Shown here: in pieces, positions 23,531 through 34,283 of the stretch
Layout of the letters: each line of letters opens with the position of its first letter
Position numbering within the stretch: position 1 is the first letter of the stretch
From: Phragmites australis
Taxonomy: Eukaryota; Streptophyta; Magnoliopsida; Poales; Poaceae
DNA length: 64,000 nucleotides
Assembly: GCF_958298935.1 (NCBI RefSeq)
Contig: NC_084929.1
Span: forward strand, 32,987,501 to 33,051,500
Direction of reading: 5' to 3'
Made by a program: the position numbers and the translations under genes
Notes under the pieces: generated by a model
Told to the model about the DNA's origin: nothing
The model's database searches: none
What the model saw: only the letters and a program-made list of their open reading frames with translations

Positions 23531-23763
23531 CACCCTCTACTTCACCGCAACACTCTGGCCGGTCTAACCTCCGTCGAGCATTGTCATGAGCTCCGAACCA
23601 TGTCACCTCCATCAAACCTCATTGTCGCCGCTTGCAGCCATTACCGAGAGGTTTTACAAGGATGAGAAGTTGTTCGAGGTATCCTAACACCTAGGTGGCT
23701 GGAGCTAGTTTTCTGATCATCCGCTCATCCCTCATAACCTCAAAGCCGTAGATGAGGGAATAC

Positions 23764-24107
23764 TGTTGGGGGAATGCCTTAGCCTGAAGATATTTAGATG
23801 GTGCACTGTTGTATTATTACATCACGTGGTATGTGAAGGGGTGAAATTCTAAAAGTACCCCTCTAGGTATATGATTATAACATAATATCTTAGAGGTAGA
23901 CAAGTAATTTTCTCTGCCCCTTCTCTCTATAAATATGCTCTCCAAGGGCAGGAGAGGGAGAACCCCAGTGATTTTTCCCTATTATATAAATAATATTTCT
24001 CTCACTCTCTCCTTTCCACTCACAAGCTCCGTCTTCAAGCTTAAACCTTCTCTTATGAGTGGGGCTCTTGACGTATCCGTTCGGGGCACACGCTCGTGCC
24101 CCCAACA
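23764..24107 (+). repeat. Right LTR (344 bp)
   Basis: Starts TGTTGGGGG and ends CCCCCAACA. It is preceded by the purine-rich GATGAGGGAA, a weak polypurine tract. It carries the same TATA-like CTCTCTATAAATATGC as the left LTR. Followed by GAACT, matching GAATT before the left LTR at four of five bases. Confidence 0.85.
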
Positions 24108-24690
24108 GAACTGATTCCTGCGAAATTCATTTACGATTCCTGTAAAATTCTTATTTTGAGTTCAAAGAAGCTCTTAAAATGAGCTTTTGCAACTAGCTGT
24201 GGTGGGGAAAGTTGGGTTTAGGTAGGGCTTTTTTTTCGGGTGGGATTTAGCTTAGAACCGCTCGGTGGAGCTTATACGTTGGAGCAATCTGAGCCTGATT
24301 CCATATGGGCGATGTGTCCTCCTTACCAATTCTTAGAACGAATGTACGCTGGAGCTGCTCTTATGATTATGACATACCTCTTTCAATAGCATCTACCACT
24401 TTAGATATTATACTTTACTTGAGGCGGCAAAAGGGATTTAGGAAACTAAAAGATAATTATTGATAGTATAATACTCTAGAAGAAAAATGCTCTTCTTTCA
24501 CCGAAGGCTTTCCTTAGATGACTAATTTGACTTTTCTTACATAGAAACTGGTGAAACTACCTTTCTTAAACCTGCTTTGCTAAGCTTTTGTTTAGAAACT
24601 CTAACTAGTCCTTTTTTTTTTCAAGTATCTCCGTAAGGTATCCTATCTATTACTACTTGTATTGTAAGAACTATTAGACCCTTTAGACTG
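24108..24690. other. Intergenic, no feature seen
   Basis: AT-rich DNA with poly-T runs. No open frame of interest and no repeat boundary recognised. Confidence 0.3.
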
Positions 24691-24701
24691 GAAAAAAAAT
24701 C

Positions 24702-24890
24702 CTATAAGACTTGATTTCATATGTTTAAAGACTATACTCAATTTATGATATGATATGTAGCATAAGTTGCTATAAAATGTACTGAGGAGTCATAGAAAAT
24801 TATGGATAAAAAACAAATAAAAAATAAAATAGCACATGTCACATCATAAATTAAATCAAGTCCTTAAATACACGAGATCAAGTCTTATAG
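24702..24890. mobile_element. Small foldback MITE
   Basis: CTATAAGACTTGAT at 24702-24715 is matched by its exact reverse complement ATCAAGTCTTATAG at 24877-24890. The arms continue inward less perfectly (AATTTATGATATGATATG near 24750 against CACATCATAAATT near 24840). No coding capacity. Target duplication not resolved. Confidence 0.65.
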
Positions 24891-25132
24891 AATTATTTTG
24901 AGCAATATCTATCTTGCAACCGAACGAAAAGTACTTCTACTCCTAATAAGCAAATTCGCTATTTTCATACTCAAGGGCAAGTTAAGTTCAAAATTGAAAT
25001 GGCAAGAGGTTGTGCCTATATATGTAGCCGTTAAGAGTAACCCTATTGTGCATTCAATTTTGCACAGAAAAATGGTTGACGTGGAATATGGTTCGCCAGC
25101 TCTAATGCTGTGTTCGATATAAAAAAGACAGT

Positions 25133-25310
25133 TTGCTATGTTCTATCATAAAAATTGTAAAAATTAAAAAATATTATTAGTGTGAGGATGACATGTGTGT
25201 CCTGTGTATCGTTCTGAAACATTCATGTCATCTTTACACCGATATTATTTTCTAATATAGACACTTTTACGATAGTATCTACATAATTTTATCAAAACAA
25301 AATATTATGT
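25133..25310. mobile_element. Possible second small foldback MITE
   Basis: AATATTATTAGTGTGAGGAT (near 25171) and the reverse complement of the right side (AATAATATCGGTGTAAAGAT, from near 25248) agree at most positions, continuing into GACATG(T/A)..TGT. Outer arms are imperfect. Ends are approximate. Confidence 0.5.
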
Positions 25311-26874
25311 CCAATAAATGGGCCCAAAGGTAATATTAAAAGTGGCAGTTCTTTATTCACTCTTCTCTCTCATTGGGGTCTATTTGTTAGAGTTTTCTCT
25401 AATTTAAATTATTATTTTCTAAGTAAGTGGTTATGTGGTTAAAAGTAATTCTTTGAATTAAATTATATAGCAAGAGTAATTTTGTGAGAAAATGAATCAG
25501 CGGAAATAGATTTTTTCAACTCACAACATCTATTTTATTTTAGTAAATCACTACTATAAAATTAATCTTGAACCTAAAAACTAGAAAAATAGAGCTCTTC
25601 CTAATTTAGGCGAAAGAGCTCTAGACTAGCTCCATCACTTAGGAGGAGCTCCTAATTTTACTAAACCAACTCTATCTCTCCGGTCGAAACTGCTCGCAGT
25701 GCGCTGCCGCCAGCAGTCCCGTCACCGCCCATCACTCCCACTGCTGGCCCGCCCTATCGCCGCCGTAGCGCTGCCCCCACGCTCCCGCCACCTCAGCCCG
25801 ACGAGGCCGCGCGCTGCAGTGGTCTTCCCTGATACCCCCCACCATCGCCCCGCAGCTGCTAGGTTGGAGGGAGAGGCGAAGGAGAAGCCATCCGTGGAGG
25901 GGCTTGGGGCAGAGGAGATGTTGTGAAGGAGGGGCATGGGTTGAGGAGACTCGAGGCCGTCGCCGCTGCCGAGAATGGCATCCAGGCGGAAGAGGATGTG
26001 CCGTGCTCCATCACTTATGATCAGCACCGATCCGGCAGGGATTTCGACATTATTCCGGCGGGGAGTGATTCCCGCGGTGGGATGCTCGATCCATAGGCCG
26101 TGCGTTTTCGGCTGTGGGGAGCTTGAACCACGAGAGCATCGCTAGGGCAGGGTCTTTCCGATGGGAAGTGCCCAGTTTTTTTTATTCCCAGAGGTCGAAT
26201 CGAGTTCAAGTCGAGGCAAATTAAGAGTTCTGTTGGGTTCCATCTCCCCTATCGTGACCAAACGGATAGAATCTAAAAAAAATCTTGGTTTTCTATACCT
26301 ACCGTTGCAGTTTGATCTGATGAGGCGTAAATATACTGTCTAATTTTAGTTCTGTAGTAAAATTCAATTCGAGTTTCAACCCATAGCTTGATCCGGTGCG
26401 CATACTTTTATATTAGTGAGCCTATTTATTAGTATTATAAAATTATTTTTATATAAACAAAAAATCACAATTTAACTCTGATATTCGTTCATATAAATTT
26501 AGATCCAATCAATCAAATAAAAACTCAGCTCAGCTCAATCTATTAAACAAATATAACTAACTAAACGCTTTTATTTTTAACAAATATAATTTTATTTAAT
26601 CTATTTATATAATATAGCTCAATTAAACCTCACATGGAGAACCAAACACACCCCGCACCCTAAGATTAGCTGCTCTAGTGCATAAAGCGAAATGTGGTGC
26701 TCTCTCAGTTTGTTTTGGGATCACACTGGAGCGAGGAAGAAATCAAGAGTCTGATGATATCGACAACATTGTTAATCCCATTCGTAGGTGGCTACCATGT
26801 AGCAACAATAAAAAAAATGTGATATGGATGGTTCACGACGAACTATGGAGGTGGGATGTTAATCACTGTAGAAT
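25311..26874. other. Intergenic with a GC-rich island, no gene recognised
   Basis: AT-rich except for about 25690-26170, which is GC-rich and opens overlapping frames on both strands (rich in Arg, Pro, Ala). No domain, no splice structure and no matching neighbour. It could be a gene fragment carried by a transposon, which I cannot show. Confidence 0.3.
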
Positions 26875-28240
26875 CAAGGCCGGCCATGGGGCAAGGTGGG
26901 CGGGGCAACCGCCCTAGGCACCAAATCCAGGGTCTCCAACTACAAGTATATGTAGGGATGGAAACGGATCGAATACGCATGGAATCGAATTCGGATAGTA
27001 CGATTTATCACATTTTAATCCGAATGCGAATACGAATACGAATCGGATAGTTCGAATACGAATCTGCATTCGGATATCTACTCGATCTTCAAAATTCAGG
27101 TCAAAAATTTAAATTTTTGAAAAAAATTGACTGAAATTTGTTCTAATTTGATTGGGCTGGAATTTTAGAAATTTTGTTCAAAATTAATGTTGGAAATTTA
27201 AATTTTTGATCAAATTTAACTGAAAAATTTGTTCCAATTTGATTGGGTTGGAATTTCATTCATATCTGAAATTTCTAAAACTTTAGCAAAATTTGGTTCC
27301 TAGTTGGCGGATACGGATACGAATCGGATATATCTCGAATTCGGATATCCACATTTGAATCCGAATCTCGAAAACGAATTCGGATATATCCATTTTAGTA
27401 TCAATTTCAGAAACGAATACGGATACGGATATCCATATTCGTATTTTAACTTAAGTTTGTATACTGCACAATCTATTAGCAAATAGCAATAAAATCTAAG
27501 TGAGCATCTAAATCTATAAATTTCTCTAACCAGACCATAGATGAAGGATTGTTTCTAAGTTAACGAAGCATCACGCGCAAGCTTGATCGTGCGGTATTGC
27601 AGTTATGCCATCATTGACCCTAGTCAAATTGACCCTAATTTCCAGAAGCAGCAGCGATCACAATCTTTGCCCATTCCCCTCCCCTCCTCTTGGTCTCTCC
27701 ATGTTTTCATCCAAAACGATATGCCAGCATCAGCTTACCTGATCCTCCTCCTCCCGAAGCTCAAGATCGATTGTCCAAAATTGACAAAAGCCTAATCCCC
27801 AACCTCGACCACGGTAAGCTATTGTTCGCCCGTTTCCCTCCCTTCTTCTCCTCTTGATCATCAGCAGGTATGGTCCCCGTGCTTAATCGAATTAAGGGCT
27901 AATCCACAACTGGATGATTTCGTTTATTTGGTTTAATTATTTTACAACTTTGCACTAGTTGTCAATTATTGATGACTTTTTTATTTTAATTTTCAGTACT
28001 ATTTATACCTAATTATTATTGTGTGATAATATTGCATCTAGAAAGCATGTACCTAACAGGAAAAAAGGAAAGAATAAAAGAAACGAGTTGATAAGTAACA
28101 TAAAGAATACCTTGACAATTTTTCAATGCATATAATATTGTATTTATAATTGATATATAAATATTTTGATGTTTATGTTTAATAGGGACCCTTATTTTAG
28201 TTTCGCCTCGGGCCACCAAAATCTTAGGACCGACCCTATG
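26875..28240. mobile_element. hAT-like non-autonomous element (tentative)
   Basis: The left end reads CAAGGCCGGCCATGGGGCAAG. The reverse complement of the right end (near 28240) reads CATAGGGTCGGTCCTAAG, similar to the GGGCCGGCCC-type termini of plant hAT elements. AGAATC occurs just outside both ends (near 26870 and 28242), possibly what is left of an 8-bp duplication. The interior has CGGATACGGATAC-type repeats at 26950-27060 and 27300-27450 that begin with TAGGGATGGAAACGG, possibly a second nested element. No transposase frame. Confidence 0.4.
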
Positions 28241-28710
28241 GAGAATCGATAAGGTTAAATTATGGGTCTATCGACTCAACAATCAAGTGTTTCTAGATTG
28301 TTGGGTGCTTGATTGATGACTCACTTCACCTCGTTGGCGTCTTCTACTATATCGGTGAGCCCATGCCCCTGTATACACATTTATCCATAACTCTAGTGGA
28401 TTTCTTCTTTGTGCCCTCTCCTTTGTCCCACTGGCCTTCCTTGTCTCCGGAGAGCCATCCGACATCGTGCTAACCCATCAAGTCGTGACATCCTCATCCT
28501 GACACTACCGAAGTGACTGTCCTTTACCTCCTGTGGGCGGTGACATAACCACTGCCCTGCTCTTGCATCCGCCATCTCTGCCAGGCTACCCCTAACACCA
28601 GCAGCCTTCCTTCTAAGTCTGCTGCTCACCCCGATGAAAAATCCATCCCCAACCCTGAAAAACTAATCCTAAGCTCGTCGGAGACTCACCAGAGTTGGAG
28701 ACGAAGCAAC
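28241..28710. other. Intergenic, no feature seen
   Basis: Moderately GC-rich DNA without a credible gene or repeat boundary before the solo LTR. Confidence 0.3.
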
Positions 28711-29426
28711 TATTGGGATATGGGCCTAGCCCATCTATTTTTGAGAATAATTTCCAACAATTCACAAAGGCCCATTAAAAATTTAGAGGTGTTGAGTTTA
28801 TTCCCATATTAGTAGTGGAGGTAGAGAGAGATTAGCTTATAAAGAGTTATGTCATCAATTCTTTTACCACATGTGGATAAAAGGACTAAAAGACCTCATA
28901 TGCGTGTTCGCTTGCCTCGTTGTGCCTCGTCACCACAAAAGGATATACACGGATAGGGTTTTGCCTTTTGCTCTCTGTTGTGTTGCCATAAGTAGTTTAC
29001 TTCATCACACTGTGGCGGCATGCACTAGCAATTGGGAGAGCATGTCTCCAGAACCCGTCGTACCTGCAGCAATATGATGCGAAGCTATTCCTCCCCTTAC
29101 GATCCTACAGCACTTTGCATGACTACTCGCGATATGTTTCTTCTTCACCATCGGCTGCACACGATTGCATCCTGTTCATTAGCACCTTTTACACGAGCTT
29201 CTACGTCTCTCACTACCGATCGATACATTCATTATGATCAATTTTTATTTAGTCATTTTTGTCATGCTGATGTTTTTGTTAGCGAGAACTTTCGAGAGTT
29301 ACAAGTGTAGTTTAGTTACATACATGTCCACTTTGTATTATTGCTATTTCATGATGTTAGTCTACAGTTTATGCTTATGATTTACTTATGAATTAAATTA
29401 ATCTAAAAGTACGTATTTTTCCAACA
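28711..29426 (+). mobile_element. Probable solo LTR (716 bp)
   Basis: Starts TATTGGGATATGGGCC (a decayed TGTTGG end) and finishes TTTTTCCAACA, giving the paired LTR termini. Flanks are GCAAC (28706-28710) and GCAGC (29427-29431), a 5-bp duplication with one mismatch. GCTTATAAAG near 28834 could be the promoter TATA. No internal retroelement sequence lies beside it, so it likely remains from LTR-LTR recombination. Strand assumes the TATA orientation. Confidence 0.6.
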
Positions 29427-30015
29427 GCAGCCGAGTGCAAATGATGGCATTGACCTAGCGGCCAAAGAAATCCAGCGCTGGAGCCGGCTAAAACGCTCCA
29501 GCAGGTTACAGTTTTTTCATAAACTACAGCGTTAGAGGTGATGTTAGGGGTGAATTGAAATGGACAGTTTTTTGGTTGAGTGATATAAACACTCCTTAAA
29601 ATAGGACAAAAACACTAGAAATCGTTAAGTGCAGAGTAATTAAAGGCTATTTTGATGGAGGATTTGAAGCAAAATCGCTAGAAATAAATTCAAGTTTGAG
29701 GCAAACCATAAAATTCTCGGAGCAGTCGTCCTCATTAAAAGGAAAAATTCAAGATTTGCCATCCTTATGGGGTGGATGGCAAATTTTTTATCACCTTAAA
29801 CCACCTGTCAGTAATTAAGATGATGGTGGCAAAAAGTAAATGACCCTCGTTAGAACGGGGATCTGTGAATGCCCTAGTCAGGTAAATGACCCATCCTCTT
29901 GAGAGGCCCTAGTCCGAACTGGCTTCGAACAAGCTTAGTCCATGAGCAGATAAGGCGCGCGCCACGCCCACCACACACACACACAACGCGTCCCAAGTAA
30001 ACCCCATCGACGGGC
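29427..30015. other. Upstream region of the chloroplast-protein gene
   Basis: AT-rich, then GC-rich from about 29880 near the start codon. It should hold the promoter and 5' UTR of the gene at 30016; no clear TATA box was seen. No repeat recognised. Confidence 0.35.
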
Positions 30016-31001
30016 ATGGGAGCTCTACCCGTCGCCCACAAGCTCGCTCTCACATCCCCCTTCCTCCCGCGCCACCGCAGGCCCCGCCCCACCGCCCGCA
30101 GCTGGCGCCGGCGACATGGAGCGGTGGTGGCGTACATGGAGCCTAATCCAAACTCCCCGGCGTCCATCGCGGGGCGCCTCATCGGTGCCTTCCCCGTGGT
30201 GGGCCTCGTGGCGCGCATACTAAGCGACGAGGGCGGCGTCGGCGGCGACATCATCGACTTCGCCGAGTTCCGCCGCCGCGTCAGCAAGAAGTGCACCGTC
30301 ATGGACTCGCAGGCCTTCTACGATTTCAACGAACGCCGCGGCAAGGTACCCGCACGACTCATCCGGCTGTGCAAAACTTTCGAGTAAAAGAGAGATCTTT
30401 ACATCGCGTCGTTGGGCAGCCAGGAGACCCCTTCTACGTTTTGCTGTGCTGCTGGCTGGCTGCCGTCGGCGGCGGGCTGCTGAAAACAGAGGAGATTTTG
30501 GAAGGCGTGGCGCGGCTCCGCATCTCCAACGACATCGAGTTTGAGGAGGAGACATTTATCGACATGATGAGGGCGGCAAAGGAGGTAAGCGGCTTTCTGC
30601 AATATTCCTCAGCATTGTAAATTTGCAATGGCCTGGTAGAATTATGGGAAGTTTCAGTTCGCCCCTGAGAGAACATGAACTGTATGCAGAAAAGAGCAAA
30701 GCTGAAGGCTCCAACTCCGCAGATACCGATGGAAGCGCGGGCAGAGAAGGCCCTCGAAGCCATCTACATCTGCTGCTTCTGGCAGGACATGGTCGAGGAA
30801 GAGGACGAGAAGCTCCTGTGCACGATACTGAACGCGGTCTTCCCGTCGGTCGGGAGGCCGACGGTCGAGAGGATGGTGTCTGCCATGGCGGAGCAGGTGG
30901 CCTCCGGCGAGAGGAAGCGGGACGTCAAGAACGTGTCGAAGGAAGTGGTGCAGCGGCAGCTCAAGGACCTTGAGTTTTTGAAACAGAACAAGCTGGACTA
31001 G
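30016..31001 (+). CDS. Chloroplast protein resembling photosystem I assembly factor PSA3
   Basis: Three exons, 30016-30345, 30420-30584 and 30690-31001 (stop TAG), all joined in phase 0, give 268 residues. The first 40 or so are rich in Arg, Pro and Ala with few acids, like a plastid transit peptide. The mature part starts near AYMEPNPNSPASIAGRLIG and has conserved-looking blocks: ARILSDEGGVGGDIIDFAEF, GDPFYVLLCCWLAAVGGGL, EILEGVARLRISNDIEFEE and EARAEKALEAIYICCFW, followed by a charged C-terminal helix (ERKRDVKNVSKEVVQRQLKD). No catalytic motif is visible. From memory of the family it resembles PSA3, a stromal-side factor needed to build photosystem I in maize and Arabidopsis. I am confident of the gene model and less sure of the name. 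Confidence 0.8.
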
Positions 31002-31600
31002 TGACGAGCAGGACATTTTTTTGTCGAACAGATGGTTTTTACAGTCCAGGAAAAACAAATCATGCGGCGTGCTTGGCCGTAGTTCAGTCAGGTATTGAGG
31101 TTCGTAATTGCAGGAAGCCAGGAACGAAGCAGATGCAGGGTGGTTTTGATCATAGGTGTGCTAGGACGAATCAGCCATGACAGCAGACATTGCAACACAG
31201 TTTACACAGTTGAATCAATATTGCGGTCACTGTCTTCTAAGATAAAGTTGTGAGTCTTGTGACACATTCGGAAAAAAAAATTGTACTTTTTAATGCTCCA
31301 TGTGTTGTGTTTTTTCAATCATCAGCTCAAGTGAACAATGCAAATCACGGACCATCGGTTTAAGAGTGCAAAAGGTTAATCCAGAGCAAAATCCAGCAGG
31401 TGATTATATGTTGCATAGAAAAAGCTCGTGCTTGTGCGGTGCCCTTGTCGTTCTGATCTCCCTGAAACGCTTGCACCTCCTCTCGTCGGTTTGGTCTCTT
31501 CCCCCTGAACGGGCCTGTAGGGATCTAGGCGTCTTGGTGTTGATTTTTTGGATGGTACAAGTTGGTGAATGTACAAGATATTAGTTAGAGTGGTGAATAG
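31002..31600. other. 3' flank of the PSA3-like gene
   Basis: Probably 3' UTR for the first 200-300 bases. Nothing further recognised; a short frame at 31300-31584 has no domain. Confidence 0.35.
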
Positions 31601-32300
31601 ACGTTCCTATAAAATAAAAAAAATTTGCAGCGGATTAACATAATTCGAATATTCTAGGTTTAATTCAAAACTTTCAGGTTTCAAAAGTTCCGAGCTCAAC
31701 TCGGATATTCTGGTTGGAACACAAAATTAAAAATTAAGAACACATAAGCAAGTCTAGATGATTCTTAGTGTTACCACAAGTTCCAAAGAATGTGTAGAGG
31801 TTTTTTTTAACGGAACACCTGCAGCTGCAAACTCATAAACACGTAGATCAGTCAAATCACTCAAAAGTCAACTAGAACAAGAATGAACACAAGAATGCAA
31901 AGGAGACACGAATTTATTTCGCGAAGTTCGGATCTAAATATCTTATGTCTCCGTTGAGATGCTTACAAAGAGTCGGATTTCTTTCAACCCTTGTCCTCAC
32001 CAAACGAGCACTAAGATCGAATTTGGGCTTACTCAATTGTCCTCTTCCCTTGCGGAGGCGAGAATAATCTTCACGCACATCTCATGATGCCCCACAATCT
32101 TGGGTGCTCATCGAGCGACGCTTAGTCGTCTAGGAGGATAAACCTCCAATAGTAACCAATGCGGCTCGATCGGCTTAACGATGAATTCAAATGCTCAAAG
32201 ATTTGAATATGGCTCACTAGCACTTAATCTCTTGCTCCCACACTCACACCCAAGAGTATCACATAGAATCGTGATAACTCTACAGAAACATGTAATTTTA
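31601..32300. repeat. LTR-retrotransposon-like remnant
   Basis: Contains phrases common in grass retroelement flanks (GAATTTATTTCGCGAAGTTCGG, then CTTACAAAGAGTCGG, AAACGAGCACTAAG, CTTGCGGAGGCGAG). Termini and target duplication were not found, so this is a family guess, not a mapped element. Confidence 0.35.
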
Positions 32301-32399
32301 GCCCTAAGATCTAAAATAAAGACCAAGTCATACAGCAAAGGAATTTATTTCTAATATTTTAAAAATTTAGATTTAATAGGAATTACATAATCTCTTAGA

Positions 32400-33370
32400 A
32401 GATTGTCATTGTCAAAGCTGTTTAAATGAGTAACAATTTCAATAGTATTATGCACTACTAAAAAAGATATTAGATAATAAACTCACAGTTGAATCATAAA
32501 AAAATTCAAAAAACTCTAGTATCCTTTCGAAAACATACCAATGCGCTTATGTGAGTAAAGTTTGACCCATGCTCATGATATAGTGTATGGATAAATAGAC
32601 CAAATGTGCTCTTATATGGTATAATATTTTTGAGCATGAAGAAAGTAGAGTTCCATATGCTGCAATTTGTTGGTCAGAGGAGTTCATAAAATTCATTGTT
32701 ATACGAAAATAATCTAGATATTACTCCATTCTCCTTAAATGGATTTTACTATAAGATTGATAATATAACAAGTACGATGTTGACGTAACAAAAAAGATTG
32801 AGCATATGTACTAAACCACGAAGTAAAAATAACCATTGCTCTAGAGTTTGCATCAATATTATCTAAAATAATAGAATATTTTATTTACGACTCCAAAGTC
32901 TTCAACTACTTAAGATATTTTTCAGCAATATTTTCTCCAGTATATTCTCTTTTTTTACTTTTCAATCATTATTAACAAAATAAGCAACAATACTAAGATA
33001 ATCCTCTTTAGCCCTATCTACCCATATATCCGAGGTTAAAGTAACTGAAAATGTATATGTTTCCAACATTTCTTTAAGCTTGTTACGACATGTATTATAG
33101 TATTTTACCATATGTACGAGTTGTCTGTCTAGAAACATACGTGAATATAGGATAATGACCTTGCTTAATATAATCTTCAAATACAATAGACTTACCGATG
33201 TTGAATGGTAGATCCGTTCTTGCAATGAAGCGGTATAACTCTTTTCTAACATTGGTGGAGGCATATTCCCAATGACGAACAGAGCCATCAGAGTTGTACT
33301 GCAGCATCGTATGTTCCATAACTGTCCCACTCTTTCTCTTGCAAGTTCTGACGTACCTCATCAAGTGTCA
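32400..33370 (-). pseudogene. Dead hAT transposase (BED/RICESLEEPER-like)
   Basis: On the minus strand, two overlapping frames give successive parts of a plant hAT transposase. First, from about 33364, come TCKRKSGTVMEHTML, then ELYRFIARTDLPFNIGKS and FEDYIKQGHYPIFTYVSRQTT. After a frameshift come VKYYNTCRNKLKEMLETYTF, SVTLTSDIWVDRAKEDYLSIV and AYFVNND. Further left, past stops, LDNIDANSRAM-like sequence can be traced to about 32540 and weaker similarity to about 32400. Frameshifts and stops rule out function. No terminal repeats or 8-bp duplication were found, so element borders are unknown. Confidence 0.7.
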
Positions 33371-33726
33371 TGTTTCACCTGAGAACTTTGCAGATAATTT
33401 ATGTTTACAAATATAACACCTAGCAAGAGAAAAATAATTAATTTTTTGCTCAGTTTTTCTTAATTAATTGAGCATTCTTACCCATCTATCTCTTCTTATT
33501 AAGATACTAGACTGTTTTTCTGTCAGTTTCATTTAAAAAATAAAAATAAAAATATTCAAATTAAATCTTTTTTTATTAATTCTAAATAACAAGGTCGATT
33601 AAACGGATTCGAAAATGCATGCATGATGTATGAGAAAAATGCGTTTGAATTTTGAGACTCAATCTAAATCTCCCCGAACCCATGCTGACACAGTAATTTA
33701 TGAGACGCTAAACAATAGCCTAACGT

Positions 33727-34241
33727 CTCACAGCTGACTTCACTCCGCCGTGAAGTCAGAGTATCCCGATCCTTTGCCCGCGCGTCCATAAATCCCAGCC
33801 GTCCGAGAGCCCAACCATTCATCTGATCCAGCAGCCCATCACACGCGTGCGATCCATCGGTTGGAGGGAGCAAACTCTCTCGTGCACGACACCGAGCACA
33901 GCACCCGACCACACTTCACAAGCGTGGGCGCGTAGCCCAACCCAAGCCGCTGGTGGCCGTGGTGCGTGCGAGGTGGGACGAGAAGACGGGGACGGACGGC
34001 GAGCGGTGGACGTGGCGGAATCGTATCCTCTGACTTCACCAGTAGGTGAAGACTTCACCAGTAGGTGAAGTCAGTGACTTCGATCGTTGGTTTATGGATG
34101 GATGGATCAGATGTAAAATGTGTACAGAAATTAACGGAACTGTGTCTACAGTAAATTGACGTCAGAGAACTGTTCACCTACCCGCAAATTACTGTTCACT
34201 CGTGACTTCATCCCCTGAAGTCAGGGGATCCGGATCCGGAC
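33727..34241. repeat. Nested palindromic repeat block upstream of the F-box gene
   Basis: Three related blocks share TGACTTCA, a short spacer, TGAAGTCAG and then GGATCC-like sequence: 33731-33772 (forward), about 34024-34080 (inverted, with the 18-base palindrome CTTCACCAGTAGGTGAAG twice in tandem) and 34203-34240 (forward). The first and second form an inverted pair about 350 bases apart, as in a MITE with palindromic ends. The block ends about 45 bases before the F-box start codon, so it may overlap that gene's promoter or 5' UTR. Confidence 0.55.
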
Positions 34242-34283
34242 GTGGCCAATCACCGGCATCCTTGATTCCGTCTCCGCCCAGCG

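Larger units (their letters stand above)
16889..24107 (+). mobile_element. 7.2-kb non-autonomous LTR retrotransposon filled with tandem arrays
   Basis: Two similar LTRs (16889-17236 and 23764-24107) begin TGTTGG and end TAACA/CCAACA, and the element is flanked by GAATT and GAACT, a 5-bp target duplication with one mismatch. The stretch after the left LTR resembles a tRNA-Asp primer site. I find no gag, protease, reverse transcriptase or integrase motif in the 6.5-kb interior on either strand; most of it is tandem arrays of different periods. It would need proteins from another element to move. Clear LTR divergence shows an old insertion. Orientation is set by the primer-site side and by TATA-like sequence in the LTRs. 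Confidence 0.85.

Noticed and set aside
25690..26210. GC-rich island with Arg/Ala-rich frames, considered as a captured gene fragment
   Set aside because: No recognisable protein and no transposon ends around it.
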